A stretch of 5,374 nucleotides of DNA from Alphaproteobacteria bacterium (GCA_003696705.1 RFGD01000356.1:1-5374); one strand, 5' to 3'. Positions 1 through 5,329 are shown, counted from the stretch's first letter. Made by a program: numbers and translations. The notes: generated by a model not told the origin, from the sequence alone.

Positions 1-73
1 GGGCGCGGATGCGTTCGTTCACGCGCGGGCCGGTGTCGCGGGGCGGCGGGGCGTTGTGCGGTCTGCGAGCTAT
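1..73 (-). CDS. infC: Translation initiation factor IF-3, N-terminal fragment, probable ATA start
   Basis: The gene runs off the left edge, so only about 24 codons are visible. Read from 73 downward they give (M)ARRPHNAPPPRDTGPRVNER followed by IRA. I recognise this as the start of Rhodobacterales IF-3, whose N-terminal domain opens with the GPRVNERIR motif. IF-3 binds the 30S ribosomal subunit, checks the initiator tRNA/start codon pairing and prevents premature 50S joining. Between the in-frame TAA at 95-97 and the GTG at 20-22 there is no ATG, GTG or TTG in this frame. The only start-like codons are ATC (77-79) and ATA (71-73). ATA is preferred because an AAGGA ribosome binding site (82-86) lies 8 bases upstream of it, and because it gives the expected first residues. 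The gene is in the same direction as the cys genes but separated from fpr by 119 bases, and is probably an independent unit. Confidence 0.82.
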   Translation of the reverse strand, partial: MARRPHNAPPPRDTGPRVNERIRA

Positions 74-79
74 GGCGAT

Positions 80-86
80 CTTCCTT
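80..86 (-). promoter_or_regulatory. Ribosome binding site of infC
   Basis: The minus strand reads AAGGAAG here, with an AAGGA core at 82-86. The core is 8 bases from the ATA codon at 73-71 but only 2 bases from the in-frame ATC at 79-77. The spacing therefore decides the start in favour of ATA. Confidence 0.7.
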
Positions 87-110
87 CTGTTGCCTTAGAT
101 GCGTGCGCGG

Positions 111-138
111 AAAATAGCAGGCCAAGTGGGCGGTTCAA
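111..138 (-). promoter_or_regulatory. Candidate sigma-70 promoter for infC
   Basis: On the minus strand a -35-like TTGAAC (138-133) and a -10-like TATTTT (116-111) are separated by 16 bases. Each matches four of six consensus positions. Transcription would start near 104 and give a leader of about 30 bases before the ATA start of infC. The -35 element lies inside the hairpin that follows fpr. This is called from sequence resemblance only. Readthrough from the cys operon is the alternative source of infC mRNA. Confidence 0.45.
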
Positions 139-164
139 GACGAATTTCGCCTTCCGCCCCCCTT
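124..164 (-). terminator. Hairpin downstream of fpr, possible terminator
   Basis: In minus-strand RNA, GGGCGG (159-154) pairs with CCGCCC (133-128). Inside it AAGGCG (153-148) pairs with CGTCTT (142-137 region) with one G-U pair and an AAATT loop, leaving GAA bulged on the 3' side. AAG/CTT at the outer ends (164-162 and 126-124) can add three pairs across a small internal loop. The hairpin begins about 29 bases after the fpr stop codon. No run of T follows directly; the nearest is TATTTT about 8 bases beyond the outer stem. If it terminates at all, it is a weak or non-canonical site. Confidence 0.4.
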
Positions 165-192
165 GTTCGTGTGTTGCAGGCCGGGTGGGTGC

Positions 193-1011
193 TCAGCCGA
201 CGAAAGCCTTCTCGACGACGTATTCCGCCGGTTCCGAATTCGACCCCTCGCGCAGGCCGAAGCCCTCGAGGATCTCCTTCATCTCGAGGTTCAGCGCCAT
301 CGAGCCACAGACCATTGCCCGATCCTCTTCGGGATTGATGGGCGGCACGCCAAGCTTCTCGAACACCTCGCCCGACCGAAGCTTGTCGGTGATGCGGCCC
401 ATCTCGGGGCTTTCCTCGCGCGTGGTGGCGGGGAAGTAGATCAGCTTCTTCTGCGCCTCTTCCCCGACAAGCGGATCCTCGAGCGTGCGCCGCACGACGT
501 CCTTGCCGTAGTCAAGGCCCGACACCGTTCGCGTCGTGTGCGTCAGGATGACCTTTTCGAAACGCTCGTAGGTCTCGGGGTCGCGAATGATCGAGGCGAA
601 GGGCGCAATGCCCGTGCCCGTCGCAAAGAGCCAGAGCCGCTTGCCCGGAAGAAGCGCATCCAGCACCAGCGTTCCGACGGGTTTCGGCCGCAGGATGATC
701 TGGTCGCCGGGCTTGATGTGCTGAAGCCGCGAGGTCAGCGGCCCGTCGGGCACCTTGATCGAGTAGAACTCGAGCTCGTCGTCCCACGCCGGCGAGGCGA
801 TGGAATAGGCCCGCATGATGGGTTTGCCGTTCTCGTCCGGCAGGCCGATCATGACGAACTCGCCCGAGCGGAAGCGCAAGGACCTCGGTCGCGTGACCCG
901 GAACGAGAACAGGCGATCGTTCCAGTGGCGAACCTCGGTGACGGTTTCGGCGTCGGGCAGGGCGGGCGCGGTGCGAGCGGGTGCTGTGGTCACGGCAGAA
1001 ATCTCGTTCAC
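193..1011 (-). CDS. fpr: Ferredoxin/flavodoxin-NADP+ reductase (bacterial FPR type)
   Basis: This 272-residue FAD enzyme moves electrons between NADPH and ferredoxin or flavodoxin in the cytoplasm. The FAD-binding barrel holds RAYS at 67-70 and KVPDGPLT at 86-93. The NADP domain holds GTGIAPF at 132-138, THTTR ending at R161, TTRE with R198, and MVCGS at 233-237. It agrees closely with remembered Rhodobacter capsulatus FPR throughout, but ends in KAFVG rather than AFVGEGI. The start is GTG: an in-frame TGA lies a few codons upstream with no ATG between, and a GAGGAG ribosome binding site sits 9 bases before the GTG. It begins 48 bases after the DUF934 gene and I see no convincing promoter in that gap, so co-transcription with the cys genes is likely. 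Its place here, with no cysJ, suggests it feeds electrons via ferredoxin to CysI (inference). Confidence 0.95.
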   Translation of the reverse strand: MNEISAVTTAPARTAPALPDAETVTEVRHWNDRLFSFRVTRPRSLRFRSGEFVMIGLPDENGKPIMRAYSIASPAWDDELEFYSIKVPDGPLTSRLQHIKPGDQIILRPKPVGTLVLDALLPGKRLWLFATGTGIAPFASIIRDPETYERFEKVILTHTTRTVSGLDYGKDVVRRTLEDPLVGEEAQKKLIYFPATTREESPEMGRITDKLRSGEVFEKLGVPPINPEEDRAMVCGSMALNLEMKEILEGFGLREGSNSEPAEYVVEKAFVG

Positions 1012-1020
1012 TGAAAGCGT

Positions 1021-1026
1021 CTCCTC
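1021..1026 (-). promoter_or_regulatory. Strong ribosome binding site deciding the GTG start of fpr
   Basis: The minus strand reads GAGGAG here, 9 bases before the GTG at 1011-1009. It is the strongest Shine-Dalgarno match near any gene in the window. It fits independent translation of fpr, the only cys-operon gene here that does not overlap its upstream neighbour. Confidence 0.75.
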
Positions 1027-1059
1027 GGCTCAGTAGTGCATTTCGGGACAGGATTGAAG

Positions 1060-1488
1060 TCAGGCAAATCGGCGCAGGCGGGCCTGATGGTCGTGGGCAC
1101 GCCAGTTTGCGCGCGCGCGCCACTGCTCTTCGGTCAACCGATCGGCAAGGGTGCGGTCGATCTCGACCTCGTCGAAGCCGGCGCGGCGCGCCATCGCATA
1201 CTGGTCGGGCAACAGATGCCCGAAGGCGCGAAGGCGGCCGCGATAGCCGGCAAGCCTGAGCTGTCGGGCAAGCGTGAAGCCGCGCCCGTCGGAAAAGGAC
1301 GGAAAGCGGATGCGGATGAGCCCGGCGCCCAAGGCCCAGTCGGGAAGGGCCTCGAGCCGGGTGTCGGGCGGAAGGTCCAGGGCCGTGCCCGCCGGGTCGG
1401 CGGGGCGCGCGGCGTCGGGTGTCGCGTAGTCGCCCGTCCAGTCGTCCTTGCCAAAGCCTTCGTCGGTGATGATGACGGTTGCCGTCAT
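1060..1488 (-). CDS. DUF934 family protein of the sulfite reduction operon
   Basis: This 142-residue soluble protein has no signal peptide, no membrane segment and no cysteine. The family signature is clear in the middle: LIRIRFPSFSDGRGFTLARQLR (residues 57-78), then LRAFGHLLPDQ (86-96) and RRAGFDEVEI (101-110). DUF934 proteins are commonly encoded beside cysI or cysH in proteobacteria, but their biochemical role is not established to my knowledge. The absence of cysteine argues against a thiol or Fe-S electron carrier. The ATG overlaps the cysH stop in an ATGA (1485-1488), and GGAGAG lies about 6 bases upstream inside cysH, so translation is probably coupled to cysH. The first 45 residues are acidic and rich in Ala, Asp and Pro and look variable. 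The last 30 or so residues are Arg-rich. An accessory or assembly role for sulfite or APS reductase is a guess from position only. Confidence 0.88.
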   Translation of the reverse strand: MTATVIITDEGFGKDDWTGDYATPDAARPADPAGTALDLPPDTRLEALPDWALGAGLIRIRFPSFSDGRGFTLARQLRLAGYRGRLRAFGHLLPDQYAMARRAGFDEVEIDRTLADRLTEEQWRARANWRAHDHQARLRRFA

Positions 1489-2258
1489 GGCGTCTCTCCG
1501 CTTTTCGTCGTTGCAAGCTCGGGAAGGGCCGGGGGGCCCGACGGCGGCGGCCCAAGGTGAATGCCGCATTCCGTCTTCCTGCGGCCGGGCCAGCGGCCGG
1601 CACGCGGGTCGTCGCCCGGTGCGACAGGGGCCGTGCACGGGGCGCAGCCGATCGAGAGATAGCCCTTCGCGACAAGCGGGTGGCGGGGCAGCGCGTTGTT
1701 CTCGATGTAGTCGCGCACGTCCCCGGGGCGCCAGTGGGCGAGGGGATTGATCTTGATCCGCCCGGCCGCATCGGCCTCGAAGAACTCGAGCCCGGCGCGC
1801 GTCGCGGCCTGATGGCGCCGGCGGCCCGTGATCCAGGCGTCGAAGTCCGCAAGGGCGCGGACAAGCGGCTCGGTCTTTCGCAGCGCGCAGCAACGGTCGG
1901 GGTCGCGCCGATGCAGCGTGCCCTCGGGGTCGTGGGCGGCAAGGCGCGTCGGGTCGGGCCGGATCGTGCGCACGTCCCTCAGCCCGAGCCGCGCGGCGAT
2001 GTCGATCTGGTAGGCCAGCGTCTCGGCGAACATCTTCCCGGTGTCGACGAAAAGGATCGGCAAATCGTTGCGCAGGACCGAAATCATGTGCAACAGCACC
2101 ACGGAATCGGCCCCGAAGGACGAGACCAGCGCCACCCGCCCCACGAGCGGGTCCAACAGGGCCCCGCGCAGGACCGAAAGCGCCCCGTGGTGCCGGTAGC
2201 GCGCATTGAGCCGCCGGACGCGGGCGGCCGGTGTCGCCGCAAGCGCGTCAGGCCGCAT
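1485..2258 (-). CDS. cysH: Assimilatory adenylyl-sulfate (APS) reductase, 4Fe-4S type
   Basis: This 257-residue enzyme of the PAPS reductase family reduces activated sulfate to sulfite using thioredoxin or glutathione-type thiols. Motifs in order are SSFGADS (46-52, nucleotide-binding loop), LFVDTGKMFAETLAY (69-83), CCALRKTEPL (123-132), WITGRRRHQAATRA (142-155), GCAPC (204-208) and KTECGIH (228-234) with the catalytic Cys231. The pairs Cys123-Cys124 and Cys205-Cys208 are the four ligands of the 4Fe-4S cluster that marks APS-using plant-type/bacterial enzymes, as opposed to the cluster-free PAPS reductases of E. coli type. The expected reaction is therefore APS to sulfite plus AMP. The ATG at 2258 overlaps the end of cysI by 11 bases. 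It is the start that gives the usual family length, and a GAGG lies about 10 bases upstream. About 20 Pro/Gly-rich and polar residues follow the catalytic cysteine motif. Confidence 0.95.
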   Translation of the reverse strand: MRPDALAATPAARVRRLNARYRHHGALSVLRGALLDPLVGRVALVSSFGADSVVLLHMISVLRNDLPILFVDTGKMFAETLAYQIDIAARLGLRDVRTIRPDPTRLAAHDPEGTLHRRDPDRCCALRKTEPLVRALADFDAWITGRRRHQAATRAGLEFFEADAAGRIKINPLAHWRPGDVRDYIENNALPRHPLVAKGYLSIGCAPCTAPVAPGDDPRAGRWPGRRKTECGIHLGPPPSGPPALPELATTKSGETP

Positions 2259-3912
2259 CTGCGTCTTGCCTCGTCTCGTAGAGCGCGGCCTTGAACGGCC
2301 CGGTGCCCAGCCGCTCGACGGCATCGGCGAAGGTTTCGGACGGGTCGCGGCGAAGGGCCAGATAGGCTCGGACCATGCGCTCGACGGCCGCCGGGACCTC
2401 GTCGAAGGCAAAGCCCGGCCCCATCCGCTCGCCAAGGCGTGCGCGTTCGTCGGCGCGGCCGCCTAGGGTGAACTGATAGTTCTCGACCCCCGCGCGATCC
2501 AGCCCGAGGATGCCGATGTCGCCGACATGGTGGTGGCCGCAGGCATTGATGCACCCCGAGATCTTGATCTGAAGGGGGCCAACCTCGGCCTCGATCGGGC
2601 GGAGCCGAAGCGAAATCGCCTGGGCGACCGGTATCGAGCGCGCCGTCGCCAGCCCGCAGTAGTCGAGCCCCGGGCAGGCAATGATGTCCGAGGCAAGCCC
2701 GGCATTGCCCGTGCCCAGCCCGGCGGCCTGAAGCCGTGCGAACACCGCCGGCAGGGCGCCCTTCGGCACGTGGGGCAGGATGATGTTCTGTTGATGGCTC
2801 ACGCGCAATTCGTCGTGGGAATGCGCCTCGGCCAGGTCGGCAAGCACGCTCATCTGTTCGGTCGTGGCGTCGCCCGGGTTGCCGCCATGGGGCTTGAGCG
2901 AAGCCGTGACGATCGCGTGATCGTCGCGCCTGTGCGGGGTGACGTTCGTTGCGACCCAGGCCCGGAAGGCCGGGTCCGTGGCCATTGCCCGGTCGAAGGG
3001 CTCGGTCGGCATGGATACAAGATCGGGCGGCGCGAACTGCGTGCGGATCCTTGCAAGAAGCGCCTGGTCGGCGCCCTCGAAGCTCGGGCGGCGACGCGCG
3101 AATTCGGCCTCGACAAGGTCGCGGAAGGCATCGAGCCCAAGCTCGTGCACGGTGAACTTGATCCGCGCCTTGTACTTGTTGTCGCGGCGGCCGACGAGGT
3201 TCCAGGCGGCGACCACTGCCTCGAGATAGGGCAGAAGATCGGCGCCGCCGACGAAGTCGCGAAGGACCTTGCCGATCATGGGGCTGCGCCCCAGGCCGCC
3301 GCCGACGATGACCTCGAAGCCCGTCGCGCCGTCCGGGCCGGCGACCATGCGCAGCCCGATGTCGTGGGCGCGCGTCACGGCGCGGTCATTGGGGCTTCCG
3401 GTGATGGCGATCTTGAACTTTCGCGGCAGGAACTGGAACTCGGGGTGGTCGGTGGACCACTGACGGATGAGCTCTGCCCAGGGGCGCGGGTCCTCGATCT
3501 CGTCCCGGGCCGCGCCGGCGAAATGATCGGCCGTCACGTTGCGGATCGTGTTGCCGCTGGTCTGGATCGCGTGCAACCCGACCTCGGCCAGCGCCTCGAG
3601 GATGTCGGGCACGTCGCCAAGGGCGGGCCAGTTGAACTGGATGTTCTGGCGGGTGGTGAAATGCCCATAGCCGCGGTCCCATCGGTCGGCGATCATGGCA
3701 AGCTGGCGCATCTGGCGCGCCGACAGCGTGCCATAGGGAATGGCCACGCGCAGCATGTAGGCGTGCAGTTGAAGATAGAGGCCGTTCATCAGCCGGAAGG
3801 GCCGGAATTCCTCTTCCGTCAGTGCGCCGGAAAGGCGGCGCTCGACCTGATCGCGGAACTGTCGGACGCGCTCGCGGACGTAGGCCGCGTCGAATTCGTC
3901 ATGGACGTACAT
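2248..3912 (-). CDS. cysI: Sulfite reductase hemoprotein (siroheme/4Fe-4S), CysI
   Basis: This 554-residue cytoplasmic enzyme reduces sulfite to sulfide with six electrons. It shows the two-fold repeat of the nitrite/sulfite reductase family: GYGHFTTRQNIQ (81-92), QTSGNTIRNV (117-126) and RKFKIAITG (164-172) in the first half, then LRVSHQQNIILPHVP (369-383) in the second. The cluster/siroheme ligands are Cys413 and Cys419 (CX5C) and Cys454 and Cys458 (CX3C, in SGCINACGHHHVGDIG). The basic RRDNKYKARIK (242-252) is typical of this branch. The sequence is that of the alphaproteobacterial/pseudomonad CysI found without a CysJ flavoprotein, so ferredoxin is the likely donor. A nitrite reductase assignment is less likely given the cysG-cysH context. 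The ATG at 3912 lies 6 bases after GAAAGG (3924-3919) and gives the family N-terminus MYxxDEFD. It overlaps the DUF2849 gene by 14 bases and cysH by 11. Confidence 0.96.
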   Translation of the reverse strand: MYVHDEFDAAYVRERVRQFRDQVERRLSGALTEEEFRPFRLMNGLYLQLHAYMLRVAIPYGTLSARQMRQLAMIADRWDRGYGHFTTRQNIQFNWPALGDVPDILEALAEVGLHAIQTSGNTIRNVTADHFAGAARDEIEDPRPWAELIRQWSTDHPEFQFLPRKFKIAITGSPNDRAVTRAHDIGLRMVAGPDGATGFEVIVGGGLGRSPMIGKVLRDFVGGADLLPYLEAVVAAWNLVGRRDNKYKARIKFTVHELGLDAFRDLVEAEFARRRPSFEGADQALLARIRTQFAPPDLVSMPTEPFDRAMATDPAFRAWVATNVTPHRRDDHAIVTASLKPHGGNPGDATTEQMSVLADLAEAHSHDELRVSHQQNIILPHVPKGALPAVFARLQAAGLGTGNAGLASDIIACPGLDYCGLATARSIPVAQAISLRLRPIEAEVGPLQIKISGCINACGHHHVGDIGILGLDRAGVENYQFTLGGRADERARLGERMGPGFAFDEVPAAVERMVRAYLALRRDPSETFADAVERLGTGPFKAALYETRQDADAA

Positions 3913-4228
3913 CGTTTGCCTTTCGTGCGGTGGACGTGACGTTGCCCGGAAGCGGGATCGAGGGACCGCCCCGGGCGCGAATGCGCTCGCGCGGGGTCAT
4001 GGGTTCGGGCCCGGCGGGGCCGGGGCGCACCGGGGCGAGCGCCGGGCCGACGACGCGTTCGCTGTCGGCGTTCGCGGTCAAGAGGCGAATTTCGGCATGG
4101 GCCTCGTCTTCGAGGATCTCGGCCCTTGCGATGTCGTCGACCCAACGGTCGTCGGCGGCCAGCCAAACGGGCCGGCCGGTCATGAGGTCGTTTGCGGAAA
4201 TCACGGAAGGGGTGAACCTGCGGCTCAT
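3899..4228 (-). CDS. DUF2849 family protein between cysG and cysI
   Basis: This small soluble protein (109 residues) has no cysteine, signal peptide or membrane segment. The N-terminal half fits the DUF2849 pattern: FTPSVISANDLMTGRPVWL (6-23), a W at 29 in DDRWVDDIARAEI, and EDEAHAEIRLLTA (40-52), followed by VVGP (59-62) and a Pro/Arg-rich tail. Family members are known as small alphaproteobacterial proteins encoded beside cysI; I know of no assigned function. The start is chosen because its ATG overlaps the cysG stop as ATGA (4225-4228) and gives the conserved first residues, although the frame stays open further upstream. Only a weak GAGAAAG precedes it, so translation is probably coupled to cysG. 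Its 3' end overlaps cysI by 14 bases. A role in siroheme delivery or sulfite reductase maturation would suit its position but has no direct support. Confidence 0.85.
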   Translation of the reverse strand: MSRRFTPSVISANDLMTGRPVWLAADDRWVDDIARAEILEDEAHAEIRLLTANADSERVVGPALAPVRPGPAGPEPMTPRERIRARGGPSIPLPGNVTSTARKANDVRP

Positions 4229-5295
4229 GGCTTTCTCTGCGGATGGGTGTTGACGGGAAAGGCGGGTCGGGGCGCCGTGTCGGCATTGGCGGCACCGGGA
4301 ATGGCAAGGGGCAGGGGCGCGGCGCGCAAAAGGACGGGCGACGGCGCCCCCAGCGCGGCGGCCGAACGGCGGGCGATCGCGGCCATCGAAAGGCCGTCGC
4401 CCGGCGCGAGCGCCACCACGGCCGCGCCCTGGCGGGCTTCGCAAGCCGCGGCCTTCAATGCGTCCCCAAGCCCGTCTGCGTCCGGCGCGACGATCCGTGC
4501 CTCGCGCCGTGCAAGCTCGAGAAAGGCGCCCGGTGTTCCGGGTTCGACGACAACGAGGTCGGCCTCGTCCAGGGCGCGCCGCGCCCGCGCGCTCAGATCA
4601 TCGGGATCGCCGCCGCCCGCGGCCACGAGCGTCATGCTGCCGGGAAGGCCCGGCCCCCCCTGGACATCCCTTGCAAGCGCCCGAAGAGCGGGGCCAAGCG
4701 CGGCCTCGCCCCCGCGGGCAAGGGTCTCTGGGCCGACGGTGCCATAGAAGCGGTCCCAGAAGAGGCGCCGCGTTCGACCGGGCGGAAGCAGCGTGGCCGC
4801 GGCAGTGCGGAAGGCGCGCCCGGCGCGGGCAAGGGCGCCGGTGCCGGTCGGGAGCATGGCCTCGATCCGCGCCTTCAGGCGGCGCGCCAGCACCGGGGCG
4901 GCGCCTTCGGTTCCGATGGCGACGATCACCGGATCGCGGTCGACCATCGCCGGCGTGATGAAGTCGCTTCCCCCCAGGTCATCGACGATGTTCACAAGCG
5001 CCCCATGGCGTCGGGCCTCGGCGGCGATTGCCCGATCTGTCCGGGTCGAGCCGGTGGCTACATAGACAAGCCGATATCCGGCCAGCGCGCTGTCGCTGTC
5101 GGGCAGGGACGGCACGAGCGTGAGGCGCCCCTCGGCTTCCCAGTTGCGTATCGGGGGCAGCGGATCGCGCGCAAAGACGGTGACCGCGGCGGATGTCTTC
5201 AGAACCAGCCGGAGCTTGGCAAGCGCGGCCTCGCCGCCGCCGACGACGGCGATGCGTTGTGCCTCGGTGGCCAGAAAGACGGGGAAGTGCCTCAT
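4225..5295 (-). CDS. cysG: Siroheme synthase with intact dehydrogenase/ferrochelatase half and vestigial methyltransferase half
   Basis: This protein has 356 residues, against about 457 for E. coli CysG. Residues 1-150 form the NAD-binding precorrin-2 dehydrogenase/sirohydrochlorin ferrochelatase unit, with VVGGGEAALAK (17-27), NIVDD with Asp105 at the place of catalytic Asp104 of E. coli/Salmonella CysG, FITPAMVDR (112-120) and PVLARRLKARIE (134-145). The position of CysG Ser128 is Thr129. Residues 150-210 are the linker/dimer region with RRLFWDRFYG. From 219 a uroporphyrinogen-III methyltransferase-like fold begins (MTLVAAGGGDPDDLS, 221-235), but the second SAM motif is reduced to APGDGLS (297-303) and the protein stops soon after, lacking roughly the last 130-150 residues. 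It probably makes siroheme from precorrin-2 for CysI but cannot make precorrin-2. The ATG has AAAGGG 8 bases upstream. It is the first gene of the operon. Confidence 0.92.
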   Translation of the reverse strand: MRHFPVFLATEAQRIAVVGGGEAALAKLRLVLKTSAAVTVFARDPLPPIRNWEAEGRLTLVPSLPDSDSALAGYRLVYVATGSTRTDRAIAAEARRHGALVNIVDDLGGSDFITPAMVDRDPVIVAIGTEGAAPVLARRLKARIEAMLPTGTGALARAGRAFRTAAATLLPPGRTRRLFWDRFYGTVGPETLARGGEAALGPALRALARDVQGGPGLPGSMTLVAAGGGDPDDLSARARRALDEADLVVVEPGTPGAFLELARREARIVAPDADGLGDALKAAACEARQGAAVVALAPGDGLSMAAIARRSAAALGAPSPVLLRAAPLPLAIPGAANADTAPRPAFPVNTHPQRKP

Positions 5296-5303
5296 GCCGG
5301 AAA

Positions 5304-5309
5304 CCCTTT
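5304..5309 (-). promoter_or_regulatory. Ribosome binding site of cysG
   Basis: The minus strand reads AAAGGG here, 8 bases before the ATG at 5295. This supports the chosen start of the first gene in the operon. Confidence 0.6.
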
Positions 5310-5327
5310 GACTGTGTGGTCAGACTA
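5308..5327. promoter_or_regulatory. Imperfect 20-base palindrome overlapping the cys start region
   Basis: The plus strand fits the symmetric pattern TNGNCTG-N6-CAGNCNA. It covers part of the candidate -10 and start point of the cys operon and includes the TTGACT discussed for a divergent promoter. It could be a repressor or autoregulator site. Only five of ten half-site positions are symmetric. Confidence 0.25.
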
Positions 5328-5329
5328 TA
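5324..5329 (-). promoter_or_regulatory. Candidate -10 box of the cys operon promoter
   Basis: The minus strand reads TATAGT, a five-of-six match to TATAAT. It would start transcription near 5317, about 20 bases before the cysG ATG. The hexamer 17 bases upstream (5352-5347, ATGCCT) is a poor -35 match, which would suit an activator-dependent promoter. Inferred from sequence only. Confidence 0.4.

Noticed and set aside
20..22. GTG as the start codon of infC
   Set aside because: No ribosome binding site precedes it, and it would delete the conserved ARRPHNAPP segment that is in frame and preceded by AAGGA.
77..79. ATC as the start codon of infC
   Set aside because: It is only 2 bases from the AAGGA site. 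ATA at 73-71 has normal spacing and matches the expected N-terminus. It remains the second choice.
118..182. Direct repeat GCAGGCC (118-124 and 176-182)
   Set aside because: Seven bases in GC-rich DNA is within chance and has no further structure; not an attachment site or insertion duplication.
56..439. Plus-strand open frame starting near 56
   Set aside because: It runs antisense to infC and then fpr, has no ribosome binding site and no recognisable protein family.
163..1014. Plus-strand open frame of about 283 codons opposite fpr
   Set aside because: Antisense shadow of fpr with charged, low-information composition and no domain.
1012..1059. Separate promoter for fpr in the DUF934-fpr gap
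   Set aside because: The best pair (TTCAAT, 17 bases, TACTGA) matches only three and two consensus positions, too weak to list.
512..1942. Minus-strand open frame of about 476 codons spanning the fpr, DUF934 and cysH region
   Set aside because: It is an out-of-frame Arg/Pro/Ala-rich reading across three genes with well supported protein families.
1479..2294. Plus-strand open frame of about 271 codons opposite cysH
   Set aside because: Antisense shadow of cysH; Arg/Gly/Pro-rich with no conserved motif.
2527..3939. Long open frame on the plus strand (about 470 codons) opposite cysI
   Set aside because: It lies antisense in cysI, which has clear siroheme and Fe-S motifs. GC-rich codon bias keeps the opposite frame free of stops, and the translation shows no recognisable domain.
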